Assembly (NCBI GenBank): GCA_023481105.1
Contig: JAMCWK010000078.1
Span: 1 to 50,402 of the forward strand
DNA: 50,402 nucleotides
Direction: 5' to 3'
Origin: Acidobacteriota bacterium
GTDB lineage: Bacteria > Acidobacteriota > Terriglobia > Acidiferrales > UBA7541
Position numbers and translations under genes: made by a program
Notes under the pieces: generated by a model
The model's database searches: none
What the model saw: the letters and a program-made list of their open reading frames with translations, nothing else
What the model was told of the DNA's origin: nothing
Shown: positions 1 to 7,105 of the stretch, piece after piece
Layout of the letters: each line of letters starts with the position of its first letter
How positions within the stretch are numbered: the first letter of the stretch is position 1

Positions 1-32
1 CGGCCCGGTTCCGCATCTGCAGGACCGGGCCG
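1..32 (-). terminator. Hairpin downstream of pnp, cut by window edge
   Basis: Positions 1-9 (CGGCCCGGT) pair perfectly with 24-32 (ACCGGGCCG) around a 14-base loop, 26 bases past the pnp stop codon. In the pnp direction the hairpin ends exactly at the window edge, so a following T-run cannot be seen. It is probably the pnp operon terminator. Confidence 0.5.
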
Positions 33-58
33 AATCTATTCTTATCTGATTTCCCGCT

Positions 59-2197
59 CTACTGCACTTGCGGTTGCGGCGGCGGAGTGCCTCCACCTTG
101 CTGCTGTTTGTTGCGCTGTTCGCGCAGGATGGCCTTGCGCGAGAGCCGGATTTTGTTGCCCTCGATGGCCAGCACCTTCACCAGCACCTGGTCGCCTTCC
201 TTCAGCTCGTCGCGGACATTGCGGATGCGCTGCTCGGAAATTTCCGAGATGTGCAGCAGCCCGTCCGTGCCCGGGAAGATTTCCACGAACGCGCCGAACT
301 CCGCGATGCGCACCACTTTGCCCAGATAGGTCTTGCCGATCTCGGCAGACGCGGTAAGGTCGCGGATTTGCGCCAGCGCGGCGTCGGCCGCCGTGCCGTT
401 GTTGGCGAACACATGCACCCGGCCATCGTCCATGACATCTATCTTCACGCCGGTGGATTCGGTGATGGCGCGAATTTTCTTGCCGCCCGGTCCGATGAGG
501 TCACGGATCTTGTCCACGGGAATTTGCAGCATGAACAGCCGGGGCGCGTAGCTGGACATGCTGGCGCGCGGCGTGGCGATGGTCTGGTCCATGATGTCGA
601 GGATTTGCAGGCGCGCCTTGCGGGCCTGCTCCAGTGCCTCACGCATCATGGCCGGACTCACACCGAACACCTTGATGTCCATTTGCAGCGCGGTGATGCC
701 CTTCCGCGTGCCCGCCACTTTGAAGTCCATGTCGCCGTAGTGGTCTTCCGCGCCGGCAATGTCCGTCAGGATGGCGTACTTGCCGTCTTCCACCACCAGG
801 CCCATGGCGATGCCGCCGCAAGCGGCTTTCAGCGGTACGCCTGCATCCATCAGCGCCAGCGAACCGGAGCAGACCGTGGCCATCGAAGACGACCCGTTCG
901 ACTCCAGAATGTCCGACACGATGCGCATGGCGTACGGGAATTCTTCCTCCGTCGGCAGCAGCGGCAGCAAAGCCCGCTCTGCCAGCGCGCCGTGGCCGAT
1001 TTCCCGGCGTCCCGGCCCGCGCGAAAACTTCACTTCGCCCACGCTGAACGCCGGGAAGTTGTAGTGCAGCATGAAGCGCTTGAACGTCTCCTCTTCGAAG
1101 AGCAGGTCCAGCCGCTGCTTGTCTTCCTTGGTGCCCAGCGTGACCGTACCCAGCGACTGCGTCTCCCCGCGGGTAAACAACGCCGAGCCGTGTACGCGCG
1201 GCAGCAGTCCCACCTCGCAATTGATTTGGCGGATCTGGTCGAAGGCGCGGGCATCCGGCCGGCGATGTCGCTGCAAAATATCTTCGCGGAAGATGCGCTC
1301 GCGGAGGCGCTCGAAGGCTCGCTTGGCGAGCTTTTGCTTCTCCTCATCTTCTTCCGGAATCGTAGCCAGGATTTCCTTCTTGATTGCGTCCACCAGGCCG
1401 TAGCTTTCCTTCTTGGGGTGCTTGGCGGTGTCCACAGCGTCGTGCAGCCGCGCGCCGTACTGCTGCTCGATCTGCTTGTAGAGCGCTTCATCGAACGGCA
1501 GCGGCGCCACCACCACTTTCGTGGGGTTCACCAGCCGATGCAGTTCCTTGATGGCCACGATGATCTTCTTCACTTCGCTGTGGCCGAACGCCAGTGCCTC
1601 GGCGACGGTGTCCTCGGACACTTCGCTGGCCCCGGCCTCGACCATCATGATGGCCTCTTCGCTGCCGACCACCACGATATTCATCAAGCTGATTTTCTGG
1701 TCTGCGGTCGTGGGGTTGGCCACCAGTTGTCCGTTCACCAGTCCCACGCGCACCGCGGCCACCGGATGCTCGAACGGCAGGTCCGAGGCGTAGCACGCCG
1801 CCGACGCGGCGGTGATGGCGATCATGTCCGGGTCATTCTCGCTGTCCGCGGAAAGCACCATGGCATTGATCTGCGTTTCGTTGCGCCAGGACTCCGGGAA
1901 CAGCGGGCGCAGCGGGCGGTCAATCATGCGGCAGGTGAGGATTTCGCGCTCCGAAGGGCGTCCTTCGCGCTTGAAGAAGCCGCCGGGAATTTTTCCGGCG
2001 GAGTAGGTGTATTCGCGGTAGTCCACGGTGAGCGGTAAAAAATCTTTGTCGTTCGGTTTGGTGTCCATGCAAGCGGCCACCAGCACGACAGTATCTCCAT
2101 AACGCGCCACGACGGCGCCGTTGGCCTGGCGGGCAATCTTGCCCATTTCGAGCGTCAGATCACGTCCTCCGACGCTGGCTGTCACTTGATGCGGCAT
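59..2197 (-). CDS. pnp: Polyribonucleotide nucleotidyltransferase (PNPase)
   Basis: This 712-residue protein degrades RNA phosphorolytically from the 3' end, normally as a trimer and often with RNase E. The order is that of the family: first RNase PH domain (about 1-140), linking helical domain, second RNase PH domain (about 320-460), a KH domain with IGPGGKKI (about 565) and a C-terminal S1 domain (about 625-695, LGKVVRIAEFGAFVEI). The tail is a short Q/G/P-rich extension. The ORF stays open 66 codons further upstream, but the start at 2197 is preferred because MPHQVTAS begins the conserved N-terminus and AAAGGAAAAC lies just before it; the upstream extension runs into a terminator hairpin. 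It follows rpsO, the classic pairing. Confidence 0.97.
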   Translation of the reverse strand: MPHQVTASVGGRDLTLEMGKIARQANGAVVARYGDTVVLVAACMDTKPNDKDFLPLTVDYREYTYSAGKIPGGFFKREGRPSEREILTCRMIDRPLRPLFPESWRNETQINAMVLSADSENDPDMIAITAASAACYASDLPFEHPVAAVRVGLVNGQLVANPTTADQKISLMNIVVVGSEEAIMMVEAGASEVSEDTVAEALAFGHSEVKKIIVAIKELHRLVNPTKVVVAPLPFDEALYKQIEQQYGARLHDAVDTAKHPKKESYGLVDAIKKEILATIPEEDEEKQKLAKRAFERLRERIFREDILQRHRRPDARAFDQIRQINCEVGLLPRVHGSALFTRGETQSLGTVTLGTKEDKQRLDLLFEEETFKRFMLHYNFPAFSVGEVKFSRGPGRREIGHGALAERALLPLLPTEEEFPYAMRIVSDILESNGSSSMATVCSGSLALMDAGVPLKAACGGIAMGLVVEDGKYAILTDIAGAEDHYGDMDFKVAGTRKGITALQMDIKVFGVSPAMMREALEQARKARLQILDIMDQTIATPRASMSSYAPRLFMLQIPVDKIRDLIGPGGKKIRAITESTGVKIDVMDDGRVHVFANNGTAADAALAQIRDLTASAEIGKTYLGKVVRIAEFGAFVEIFPGTDGLLHISEISEQRIRNVRDELKEGDQVLVKVLAIEGNKIRLSRKAILREQRNKQQQGGGTPPPQPQVQ

Positions 2198-2214
2198 AAC
2201 TTGTTTTCCTTTTG

Positions 2215-2232
2215 GTCCCGTTCCAACGGGAC
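2215..2232 (-). promoter_or_regulatory. Hairpin next to the pnp ribosome-binding site
   Basis: GTCCCG (2215-2220) and CGGGAC (2227-2232) form a 6-bp stem, extendable to 8 bp across the loop, ending about 5 bases before the pnp Shine-Dalgarno. In E. coli, pnp is autoregulated through a leader stem processed by RNase III; a similar role here is an inference from position only. Confidence 0.35.
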
Positions 2233-2270
2233 GCTGTTCAGATGCGAAAACCGTTTTCGATTCTTCGTAT

Positions 2271-2293
2271 GTAGCGCCCACCTTCAGGTGGGC
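2271..2293 (+). repeat. REP-like hairpin with GTAG head
   Basis: GTAG (2271-2274) is followed by a perfect stem, GCCCACCT / AGGTGGGC (2276-2283 / 2286-2293), with a two-base loop. The 5' GTAG plus GC-rich stem is the form of REP elements associated with RAYT transposases. It lies in the pnp leader. Four similar elements are annotated elsewhere in the window. Confidence 0.55.
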
Positions 2294-2365
2294 AATGTAA
2301 AATCGAATACGATTCTCGTTGGAGAAGAGAGCGAAGGCGAGAAATTCGGAGAAAACTGGGCAATT

Positions 2366-2403
2366 AAAAAAAACGCGGCCGGTGCCGATAGGCACGTAGC
2401 CGC
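2366..2403 (-). terminator. Intrinsic terminator after rpsO
   Basis: On the minus strand GCGGC-TAC-GTGCC-tatc-GGCAC-CG-GCCGC folds into an interrupted stem followed directly by eight T (2366-2373 read as A on the plus strand). It lies 84 bases past the rpsO stop and before pnp, so part of rpsO transcription should end here and pnp may rely on read-through or its own promoter. Confidence 0.75.
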
Positions 2404-2410
2404 TGCTCAG

Positions 2411-2439
2411 CCGCCATCCCGAATCTTCGGGACTGGCGG
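2411..2439. repeat. Hairpin in the rpsO-pnp spacer
   Basis: CCGCCA-TCCCGAA-tc-TTCGGGA-c-TGGCGG is a long stem with a single-base bulge. Its core resembles the hairpin at 10753-10770 (TCCCGAA...TCGGGA), so it may be a dispersed palindrome. It could also be a processing site in the rpsO-pnp transcript. Confidence 0.45.
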
Positions 2440-2487
2440 GTTCCGCTTTGTTGACGGGCTCGTCCGAAGGCCGCGGGGCCTTCCGGG

Positions 2488-2745
2488 CTACTTGCGCAAG
2501 CTGAGACGCTCAACAATTTCGCGGTACCGATCCGGGTCGCGACGGTTCAAATAGTCCAGCAGCCGCCTCCGCTTGTTGACCATCATGATCAACCCGCGGC
2601 GCGATGCGTGGTCCTTCAGGTGCGATCTCAGATGGCCCGTCAAATAGTTGATTCGCTCGCTCAATAACGCGATTTGCACTTCCGGCGAGCCGGTATCTTT
2701 CACGTGCTGCCGGTATTGCTCGATCAACATGAGTTTCGGGTCCAT
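2488..2745 (-). CDS. rpsO: 30S ribosomal protein S15
   Basis: This 85-residue protein binds 16S rRNA and organises the platform of the small subunit. The family core is clear: [16 protein letters not shown], then [11 protein letters not shown], then KRRRLLDYL, and a C-terminal [13 protein letters not shown]. It is a few residues shorter than usual at the N-terminus ([13 protein letters not shown]). ATG at 2745 is chosen over an in-frame TTG at 2748 because GAGGGGG lies 7 bases before it. It is the first gene of the rpsO-pnp pair. S15 often autoregulates translation through its leader; no such structure was identified with confidence. Confidence 0.96.
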   Translation of the reverse strand: MDPKLMLIEQYRQHVKDTGSPEVQIALLSERINYLTGHLRSHLKDHASRRGLIMMVNKRRRLLDYLNRRDPDRYREIVERLSLRK

Positions 2746-2815
2746 CAAGTCGCCCCCTCAGGTTTGTGGGTCGCGCCCCATTCTACGCTTATTCGTCTTC
2801 TCTTCGACGCTTAGA

Positions 2816-2845
2816 AGGATAGCACAGCCCAAAAAGCAATGTAAA
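2816..2845 (-). promoter_or_regulatory. Probable sigma-70 promoter of rpsO
   Basis: Minus strand TTTACA (2845-2840), an 18-base spacer and TATCCT (2821-2816), about 70 bases before the rpsO start. The -35 matches five of six bases and the -10 four of six. Confidence 0.5.
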
Positions 2846-2953
2846 GAATTTGTGCGTGGGGTGAAACGTACTTGCAGCACCAACAATCAAGTCGGCCGCC
2901 AGAGTCCACAATGGCCCCCCGGCGGCCTACTCAACGCGCAATAGTCTAAGCCC

Positions 2954-2967
2954 TACCACAAGTGGTA
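2954..2967. promoter_or_regulatory. 14-bp palindrome, possible operator
   Basis: TACCAC-AA-GTGGTA is a perfect palindrome 14 bases before the start of the small membrane protein gene, overlapping a possible -10 (TATGCT, 2965-2970). This is the layout of a repressor site; no regulator is encoded next to it. Confidence 0.4.
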
Positions 2968-2981
2968 TGCTTTAACAGCTC

Positions 2982-3560
2982 ATGGTCCTTAAGAAGAACG
3001 CGCCGAAAAAAGCACCATATTGGCGCCGAAAGACCGATACCACAGGACTAGAAGCGAAGCCCAATCTACGAACCGTTTTGTGGCGGACAACCTCGGCCAT
3101 TATCTTCTTGCTTGGGACCGTTGTGACTTTGCTGACGCTATTGCCACGAATTTCCGCCACTCCATCCAATCCTGCGCTTTTTTCTAATCCCTTTTCGGCC
3201 TCTTTTACCATCACAAACGATAATTTTATTAAGCTTCACGAAGTGTCAGTGAGTATGGGGGTTGGACAAATCGTTATGGAACCGAGAGAACCCCGTAAAG
3301 GTTTAGTCCCTGACTTTTCTTCACGCCTTACTCGCAGTAACTGGAACCGGCACACACTCAGAATGGACGAAAAGTTCACAATCTCAACTGCGGATCTAAT
3401 AATGATGCTGCCGCCCGATCAGTTGGCATTTGCTGATATTGCGATTGTTGTTTCATATCAGCCTTGGTGGCTCCCCTTCAGGCGCGAAAAGATATTTCGT
3501 TTCGTGACCTACAGACAGACTTTGGGCCACATCTACTGGTACTCCGAGCCGCTAGAATAG
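2982..3560 (+). CDS. Hypothetical single-pass membrane protein
   Basis: I do not recognise a family in this 192-residue protein. The N-terminus is basic (KK, RRK), followed by one hydrophobic segment at about residues 35-57 (TTSAIIFLLGTVVTLLTLL) and a mostly polar C-terminal domain predicted to lie outside the membrane. Base composition is lower in G+C than rpsO-pnp or the pterin cluster, which with the neighbouring DUF4238 gene suggests transferred DNA. No good ribosome-binding site precedes the ATG. The reading frame is reasonable but the function is unknown. Confidence 0.6.
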   Translation: MVLKKNAPKKAPYWRRKTDTTGLEAKPNLRTVLWRTTSAIIFLLGTVVTLLTLLPRISATPSNPALFSNPFSASFTITNDNFIKLHEVSVSMGVGQIVMEPREPRKGLVPDFSSRLTRSNWNRHTLRMDEKFTISTADLIMMLPPDQLAFADIAIVVSYQPWWLPFRREKIFRFVTYRQTLGHIYWYSEPLE

Positions 3561-3623
3561 GGACATCACGCCGATAGCTCCTCATTGCTCAGCTTGCTTT
3601 GGTCCCCTACGCTGTGCAGCCTC

Positions 3624-4811
3624 TTATTCGGACATGTGCTTCAGCATGAGTTTGTCGTAGACACCGTCATGTTCGAATCTATCTACGTGTGCAACTTCCT
3701 TTCCCGCGCGCTTTCTCGCCCATTCGCGTTTTGCCCGCTGGCACGTAGTCCATTCCTGTTCGTGAAGTCTCTTATCCTTATACATTGGGTTCCCAGGATG
3801 CCTACCGTATTCATCCATCGCCCAAACTGAGCCGTCTTTGTATCCAACCAATACTTCGCTGCTAAATGGAACTTTGTAAAGGTGTGGCAGCAAGAACCAG
3901 TCATCGTCGAGTTTGGACCAATTCGTCGTCGAGGCTCGTCGCTCGGGAAAAAGCCATTCCTTTTCCGAAGCCGCAATGTAGCGAGTAGCTCGTCTTTTCA
4001 AAATGTAGTTGATGCGCAGGACTTCGTCTTCCTCAAGTTCCCTACCGAATTGGGTATCCATCAAATTCTTCAGCGTAGTCTGGTAAGCCCGGGCATTCAC
4101 ACGTGAAATCGTTGGATTGCACCACGGATTCCGAACAAGCTGTAAGTGAGTAATAATTAGGCAAGAGTCCATTGCGAGCGGAAACAGAGTCCGCGTCCCA
4201 ACCTGCTCCAGTCCAATATCCATTGGATACTCGAGTTCGCTCGGGAATCCGCGTTTATTGAAAAACGAGACAGGCTCGTCCGTCAGCAGAAATTTCGTAG
4301 AGCTCCGACGCGCTCTAACGATTTCCCAAACCCCTTCCATCCACATCGTAGTATGGAATCGATACAATCGCTGCATCGTGGCCAGTAGAAGGTTTGAGTC
4401 AGTAACGTTCACGCTCGCTTTCAAGAAGTCAAGGCCCCTAGGCGTTCGAAACCGCTGCGCGTCCATGTACTCCGGTAGTGCTTGAAAGGCTTCGTGAATT
4501 CCTTCGCAAATGCCATCGTACCTGCCAAACATTTCCACTGCCTGCCTACCGCGAGTGTCGATTTCGCCGAAAAATCTCGTTTCGACGTAATCAGCGGTGG
4601 ATCTTCCGAGCTTCAAAGTATAGAGGTCGTGTTTGCAAAAACACCGCGCAGGTCCCCACCGAAGCAAATCGCGCCGTTGATATCTCACACCCCCGCTCAC
4701 GGCGGATTCCGGGTGTAAGTCCAAGTAGTGAAATTGGAATTGTCCCGGTGAAAGGAAACGCCTTTGGTACCATTGCGGAACGTAATGGTGGACATGGGCT
4801 TCAGTTCTCAT
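3624..4811 (-). CDS. DUF4238 domain protein
   Basis: This 395-residue protein starts with the hallmark of DUF4238, HHYVPQWYQRRFL at residues 7-19, and has the typical middle section with TDEPVSFFN. The family is scattered across bacteria, often in accessory regions, and its biochemical role is unknown. The start at 4811 places the HHYVPQ motif at the usual distance from the N-terminus; an in-frame TTG lies 57 bases upstream and no strong ribosome-binding site supports either. The C-terminal part (after about 300) matches nothing I know. Codon use is less GC-rich than neighbouring core genes, suggesting acquisition. Confidence 0.8.
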   Translation of the reverse strand: MRTEAHVHHYVPQWYQRRFLSPGQFQFHYLDLHPESAVSGGVRYQRRDLLRWGPARCFCKHDLYTLKLGRSTADYVETRFFGEIDTRGRQAVEMFGRYDGICEGIHEAFQALPEYMDAQRFRTPRGLDFLKASVNVTDSNLLLATMQRLYRFHTTMWMEGVWEIVRARRSSTKFLLTDEPVSFFNKRGFPSELEYPMDIGLEQVGTRTLFPLAMDSCLIITHLQLVRNPWCNPTISRVNARAYQTTLKNLMDTQFGRELEEDEVLRINYILKRRATRYIAASEKEWLFPERRASTTNWSKLDDDWFLLPHLYKVPFSSEVLVGYKDGSVWAMDEYGRHPGNPMYKDKRLHEQEWTTCQRAKREWARKRAGKEVAHVDRFEHDGVYDKLMLKHMSE

Positions 4812-5111
4812 GGTCGACAAACGCTTCGTAACCCATCTGGTACTGCGTTCATAAGCGCCCTTTCTCAAGCAGGGCCGAAAAATGCCCCGGTTACTTCATA
4901 CTAACATAAACATTCAAGAGCGAAAATCAAGCGAATGTCAAAATCCGCTCGCAATCACTTAATGGACCTTCTCTCTGAATCCCCTACTCGGCATCGTCAC
5001 CCGGATTGGAATCTTGAGCTTGCCCGACCGTTGGGCTAGGGAAAGGTTCGCGGCCCAATCCTCGTTAGTTTGACTTTCTTGGCTAACCTTTCGCACTTCG
5101 CAAATTAAGCC

Positions 5112-5140
5112 TTGACAGTTTGTTCTCTTTACGGTAATAT
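5112..5140 (+). promoter_or_regulatory. Near-consensus orphan sigma-70 promoter
   Basis: TTGACA (5112-5117), a 17-base spacer and TAATAT (5135-5140). Transcription would start near 5147. The only translatable product close by is an 8-codon frame at 5162-5188 with GGAG upstream. No full gene follows; the next coding sequence, folE, points the other way. Confidence 0.6.
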
Positions 5141-5161
5141 TGTTCTGGAGTATTTTCACTA

Positions 5162-5188
5162 ATGGCTATACAAATCAGGAGAAGCTAG
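5162..5188 (+). other. Eight-codon ORF behind the orphan promoter
   Basis: ATG at 5162 encodes MAIQIRRS and stops at 5186-5188, with GGAG about 11 bases upstream. It may be the remnant of a lost gene's 5' end, a leader peptide or chance. The remaining sequence to 5560 holds repeats, G-runs (5286-5300, 5455-5469) and no convincing gene. Confidence 0.25.
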
Positions 5189-5342
5189 GCAGCGGACGCG
5201 GCCCCGCCGCTAAGTCTATCTCCTGCCACACATGCGCAACCAGGGACACTTAAGTCTTTATGCTGCCACACTTACAAAAACAACCCGGGGGGAGGGGGTG
5301 CCTTTTGACTCTGAGACTATTCAACTCATTGACTCTTCAACC

Positions 5343-5374
5343 CTTTACCTCTTTACCTCTTTACCTCTTCACCT
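5343..5374. repeat. Octamer tandem repeat (CTTTACCT x4)
   Basis: Four consecutive 8-base units, CTTTACCT three times and CTTCACCT once, in the non-coding stretch before folE. It is one of several short tandem repeats of period 7 or 8 in this window. Confidence 0.8.
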
Positions 5375-5530
5375 CTTTAACCCGTTTATTATGAACACTT
5401 ACACCCCGTTTCGGCCTCAAGCCACTTGTAATCAACACATACGCATTTCAGGTAGGGGGGAGGGGGGGTATCAAGAGGTCAGGGTCAGCGCTCACGAACA
5501 AAGGAGGCCATCGCTTGACGAGTTCTCAGT

Positions 5531-5561
5531 ACTGATAACTGACAACTGATGACTGAAAACT
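5531..5561. repeat. Heptamer tandem repeat next to folE
   Basis: Units ACTGATA, ACTGACA, ACTGATG, ACTGAAA and ACT follow with a period of 7, ending two bases from the folE stop codon. Similar AACTGAT-type heptamers are known as short tandemly repeated sequences in cyanobacteria. Confidence 0.8.
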
Positions 5562-5563
5562 CC

Positions 5564-6178
5564 TCACGTTTTCCGCTTATGAATCAGCGAAAGGAATTCG
5601 TCTCGCGTCTGCTTGTTGTCGCGGAAGCTGCCGAGCATGGCGCTGGTGACGGCCTCGGAATGCTGTTTTTCCACGCCGCGCATCACCATGCACAGGTGCC
5701 GCGCCTCGATCACCACACCCACGCCTTCCGGGCTGATGTGTTCGTGGATGGCCCGGGCAATCTGGCTGGTCAGCCGCTCCTGGATTTGCAGCCGCCGCGC
5801 GTACAGGTTCACCAGCCGCGCAATCTTGCTCAGCCCGACGACTTTTTTGGTGGGAATGTAGCCCACGTGGCAGCGGCCGATGAATGGCAGCAAATGGTGT
5901 TCGCACAAACTGAACAGCTCGATGTCTTTCACCACCACCATTTCGTCGTAGCACACGCTGAACATCGCGCCGTTCAGAATTTTCGCGGGGTCTTGCCCGT
6001 AGCCGCTGGTCAAAAAGCGCAGCGCCTTTTCGTACCGCGCCGGCGTGCCCTTCAACCCTTCGCGCTCAGGGTCTTCGCCCAGCCGCAGAAGAATTTTCTT
6101 CATCAATTCGGCAATCGTTTCCTCGCCGGTGTCGAGTTTCGGCTCCGCCAGCAGAATTTCTTCGGTTCGCTTGGTCAT
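5564..6178 (-). CDS. folE: GTP cyclohydrolase I
   Basis: This 204-residue cytosolic enzyme opens GTP to 7,8-dihydroneopterin triphosphate, the first step to folate, biopterin and, through QueD, deazapurines. The zinc ligands are in place: C92 and H95 in LCEHHLLPF, and C163 in [10 protein letters not shown]. The GTP-binding loop region and QERLTSQIA helix are also typical. It lies 109 bases after the two pterin synthase genes on the same strand, so its substrate chemistry fits the operon: its product is the substrate of 6-pyruvoyl-tetrahydropterin synthase. The gap before it contains a dispersed short repeat (6218-6256). Confidence 0.96.
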   Translation of the reverse strand: MTKRTEEILLAEPKLDTGEETIAELMKKILLRLGEDPEREGLKGTPARYEKALRFLTSGYGQDPAKILNGAMFSVCYDEMVVVKDIELFSLCEHHLLPFIGRCHVGYIPTKKVVGLSKIARLVNLYARRLQIQERLTSQIARAIHEHISPEGVGVVIEARHLCMVMRGVEKQHSEAVTSAMLGSFRDNKQTRDEFLSLIHKRKT

Positions 6179-6217
6179 TCGCTTCTCCCTGCGATCAATC
6201 TCGCCACGCTCTGGTTT

Positions 6218-6256
6218 CCTCTGTGCTCTCTGTGCGACCTCTGCGTCTCTGCGTTA
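6218..6256. repeat. CTCTGTG/CTCTGCG short repeat tract
   Basis: A C/T/G-rich series of CTCTGTG, CTCTCTGTGCG, CTCTGCG and TCTCTGCG units fills the gap between folE and the upstream pterin gene. From memory, similar CTCTGTG/CTCTGCG tracts occur between genes in several deltaproteobacterial and acidobacterial genomes. Confidence 0.6.
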
Positions 6257-6287
6257 AGAGTCTGTCTTTCCGTTGTTTTTCCGCGCC

Positions 6288-6695
6288 TTACTCTCCAGCA
6301 TACTCGAAACTATTCAGTCCGGTTTCTTCGATGCGCACGCGCTCCAGATGCGCGGCAGGAAACGTGCACAGTCGGCGGAAAATTTCGACGCAAAGGTTTT
6401 CCGTGGTCGGCACCGCGCTCCGAAAGGCCGGCACTTCTTCGTTCAAATTCTTGTGGTCGAACGCGTCGAGCACCTCGCGCCCCACGAACGCATCCAGCTC
6501 CGCGAGGTTGGCGATCATTCCCGTCGCCGCGTCCACCGGCCCGGAGAGAGTGACTTCCACATGGTAATTGTGGCCATGCCCGTATGGATTCGCGCACTTG
6601 CCGTACAGCCGCCGGTTCTCTTCCTCGGAAAGCTGCGCGCTGTGCAAACGATGCGCGGCGGCAAACGCATAACGGCGCGTCAGGTGCAGCTTCAT
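6288..6695 (-). CDS. 6-pyruvoyl-tetrahydropterin synthase family, copy 2
   Basis: This 135-residue protein belongs to the PTPS/QueD family, which acts on dihydroneopterin triphosphate. Zinc ligands H15, H40 and H42 and the catalytic C34 (GKCANPYGHGHNY) are present, as is the DHKNLNEEVP segment carrying the Asp-His pair. The spacing Cys-x5-His resembles the animal PTPS type rather than E. coli QueD (CxxxHGH). Start 6695 is chosen because it overlaps the previous stop as ATGA, indicating translational coupling. It is clearly paralogous to the gene just upstream. Which product it makes (6-pyruvoyl or 6-carboxy-tetrahydropterin) cannot be decided by eye. Confidence 0.92.
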   Translation of the reverse strand: MKLHLTRRYAFAAAHRLHSAQLSEEENRRLYGKCANPYGHGHNYHVEVTLSGPVDAATGMIANLAELDAFVGREVLDAFDHKNLNEEVPAFRSAVPTTENLCVEIFRRLCTFPAAHLERVRIEETGLNSFEYAGE

Positions 6696-7105
6696 CGGCC
6701 GTCTCCGAAACAATCCACGAACAAATCCGGGTTCTCGTACAGCCGCACGCGGTGCAATTTGCCTTTTGTAATTTTCGGCTGGAGCAAATTCCAAATCGTC
6801 GCCGCGACGTTTTCCGTGGTCGGGATTTTCCCCGCCAGCTCCGGCACTTCGTGGTTCAAATGGCGATGGTCCATGCGCTGCATGATTTCTCGCTCGAGAA
6901 TCTCTTTCAGCTCTTTCAGGTCCAGCACCATGCCCGTGACCGGGTCCGGCGTGCCCGCCACGGTGACTTCCAGCACATAGTTATGCCCGTGCCCTTTCAA
7001 ATTCGCGCACTTACCAAATACGCGGGCGTTCTCCTCGGGCGACCACGCCGGGTTGTGGTAGTAGTGCGCCGCGGAGAATTCGATTTTGCGAGTCAGATAA
7101 ATCAT
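6692..7105 (-). CDS. 6-pyruvoyl-tetrahydropterin synthase family, copy 1
   Basis: A 137-residue PTPS/QueD family protein with H14, H39 and H41 as zinc ligands and C33 as catalytic residue (GKCANLKGHGHNY). MDHRHLNHEVP supplies the Asp-His pair and LYENPDLF the C-terminal Glu. Its start overlaps the glycosyltransferase stop as ATGA, and its own stop overlaps the second copy in the same way. Two intact copies side by side suggest different substrates or a hetero-oligomer rather than decay, since every key residue is kept in both. One may serve queuosine or folate and the other a tetrahydropterin product. Confidence 0.92.
   Translation of the reverse strand: MIYLTRKIEFSAAHYYHNPAWSPEENARVFGKCANLKGHGHNYVLEVTVAGTPDPVTGMVLDLKELKEILEREIMQRMDHRHLNHEVPELAGKIPTTENVAATIWNLLQPKITKGKLHRVRLYENPDLFVDCFGDGR

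Noticed and set aside
68..2038. 656-codon open frame antisense to pnp
   Set aside because: Shadow of a GC-rich gene; no family features, and pnp is certain on the other strand.
4959..5159. 66-codon frame with GTG start on the minus strand
   Set aside because: No ribosome-binding site, no recognisable features, and overlaps the plus-strand promoter.
5232..5549. 105-codon frame before folE
   Set aside because: It reads through tandem repeats and G-runs, has no ribosome-binding site and no protein-like composition.
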